In this document: piece after piece, positions 34,312 through 34,966 of the stretch
How the letters are laid out: every line of letters begins with the position of its first letter
Position numbering within the stretch: the first letter of the stretch is position 1
Assembly (NCBI GenBank): GCA_029338675.1
Contig: JAQYAV010000076.1
Span: 1-34,966, forward strand
Reading direction: 5' to 3'
DNA from: Lachnospiraceae bacterium
Lineage (GTDB): Bacteria > Bacillota > Clostridia > Lachnospirales > Lachnospiraceae
Length of the DNA: 34,966 bases
Position numbers and translations under genes: made by a program
The notes under the pieces: model-generated
What the model saw: only the letters and a program-made list of their open reading frames with translations
What the model was told of the DNA's origin: nothing
Database searches by the model: none

Positions 34312-34924
34312 TTTCATCACCTTCTTCGATAAGTTCTTTTACAAGTTTTCGTGCTTTGCCAGCTCTTTTACCTTGTAGTTTACAACTGAATGCAGTTATT
34401 ATTTGAACTAAATCTTCAACTAATTCTTGTTGTTCAGGTTTCTCGGTATTATCCATGATCTCAATTTCACAATTATATAAAGAAGCAATGTATTCTACTA
34501 ATTCAAATCCAAATCTCAACAATCTATCTTTATATAAAACAACAACCTTTTCAACTTTGTTTTGAGTTATTAGTTTAATAAGTTCCTTTAATCCTTTTTT
34601 CTTATAATTTATTCCAGAACCTATATCACTTATTATTTCAAATGGTTGTCCTTTGGCTATTAGATATGTTCTTACATTTTCTATCTGTCTTTCTAAATCA
34701 TCTTTTTGTTTATGACTAGAGACTCTACAATAACCAATTGTAACTCTATTAAGATTAGGCTTAACATTCATCACTTGATTTAATTGTTCATGTGAATAAT
34801 ACCTATATCCATTAGTAGAAGTGTGATGTGGATGTAATTTACCATTAGCATCCCAATTTCTTAACGTTTGTGCTGATACTCCCAATATTTTTGAAAACTC
34901 ATTGATAGAATAATACTTACTCAT
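34274..34924 (-). CDS. tnpA: IS607-type serine recombinase (TnpA)
   Basis: Transposase of the small serine recombinase class, 216 residues. An N-terminal MerR-like helix-turn-helix (SINEFSKILGVSAQTLRNWD, then GYRYYSHEQL) recognises the element ends. The catalytic domain starts near residue 60 with the nucleophile serine in GYCRVSSHKQKDDLERQ (S69). Conserved arginines follow in KDRLLRFGFELVEY (about 133-146). A Lys/Glu-rich tail (EEGDENDKNNKG) overlaps the start of tnpB. The ATG at 34924 has an AAGGAG site. No truncation or frameshift is visible, so the element may still move. Confidence 0.95.
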   Translation of the reverse strand: MSKYYSINEFSKILGVSAQTLRNWDANGKLHPHHTSTNGYRYYSHEQLNQVMNVKPNLNRVTIGYCRVSSHKQKDDLERQIENVRTYLIAKGQPFEIISDIGSGINYKKKGLKELIKLITQNKVEKVVVLYKDRLLRFGFELVEYIASLYNCEIEIMDNTEKPEQQELVEDLVQIITAFSCKLQGKRAGKARKLVKELIEEGDENDKNNKGNVDTQ

Positions 34925-34966
34925 AAATATAAACTCCTTTTGATATCACTCTATCACAATAGTTAT

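Larger units (their letters stand above)
33070..34966 (-). mobile_element. IS607-family insertion sequence (tnpA-tnpB), outer end not resolved
   Basis: Two overlapping leftward genes, a serine recombinase with MerR-type N-terminus followed by TnpB, define an IS607-family element. Such elements lack inverted repeats and cut near a GG dinucleotide, so the exact ends cannot be read here. The inner end lies somewhere between about 33000 and 33148 next to pfkA, and the outer end is at or beyond the window edge. The genes look intact. The 3' part of tnpB and the sequence after it should encode the guide (omega) RNA in TnpB systems, which would extend from inside tnpB toward pfkA. Confidence 0.85.

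Noticed and set aside
1-34966. tRNA, rRNA or known riboswitch
   Set aside because: No cloverleaf, conserved rRNA block or recognised aptamer consensus was seen in the gaps; a covariance-model search would be the decisive test.

Overview
The window is AT-rich and reads as the chromosome of a low-GC anaerobic Firmicute of class Clostridia, most likely family Lachnospiraceae. This rests on a SCIFF precursor/maturase pair (scfA/scfB), a fused SecDF, HemZ, a bifunctional Rel, strong AGGAGG-type ribosome sites, occasional TTG starts, and a kinase/PP2C/FHA cluster of a style I associate with that family. No rRNA, tRNA or CRISPR array was seen.

Layout, left to right. Positions 1-236 hold the start of a leftward Xre-family regulator cut by the window edge. 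Positions 237-854 are non-coding; they contain a two-copy direct repeat resembling a LytTR-type operator beside a candidate leftward promoter, and the intrinsic terminator of the next operon. From 15707 down to 855 runs a long leftward housekeeping series: small membrane protein (TIGR04086-like), scfA, scfB, secDF, recJ, apt, rel, a metallo-beta-lactamase-fold hydrolase, hemZ, hisS, aspS. Upstream of scfA is a 46-47 bp tandem repeat, and most of the longer gaps in the series contain a hairpin without a U-tract. Positions 15871-17383 encode a P-II-like protein and a cation/proton antiporter, preceded by a HAD phosphatase (17466-18113).

Positions 18196-26946 are a leftward phospho-signalling cluster: mltG, two paralogous FHA proteins, a PP2C phosphatase, a transmembrane Ser/Thr kinase with a TPR-like outer domain, a membrane-anchored protein with five perfect 9-residue ETSVLS repeats, and a second PP2C phosphatase. 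The repeat has the pThr-x-x-Leu form that FHA domains tend to bind. The cluster therefore looks like a complete write/read/erase circuit (kinase, FHA, PP2C) with its own candidate multivalent scaffold, headed by a peptidoglycan-terminating enzyme. This is the most interesting part of the window.

Positions 27085-28893 carry two rightward genes, both with TTG starts: a cyclophilin and a diaminopimelate-decarboxylase-family enzyme. The second overlaps tail to tail with a leftward gene for an 851-residue membrane-anchored protein with a degenerate C39-like C-terminus, which is preceded by a 115-residue companion. pfkA follows (31892-32971) and carries an unusual active-site combination. The right end is an IS607-family element (serine recombinase TnpA plus TnpB) inserted just upstream of pfkA; its outer end lies at or beyond the window edge.
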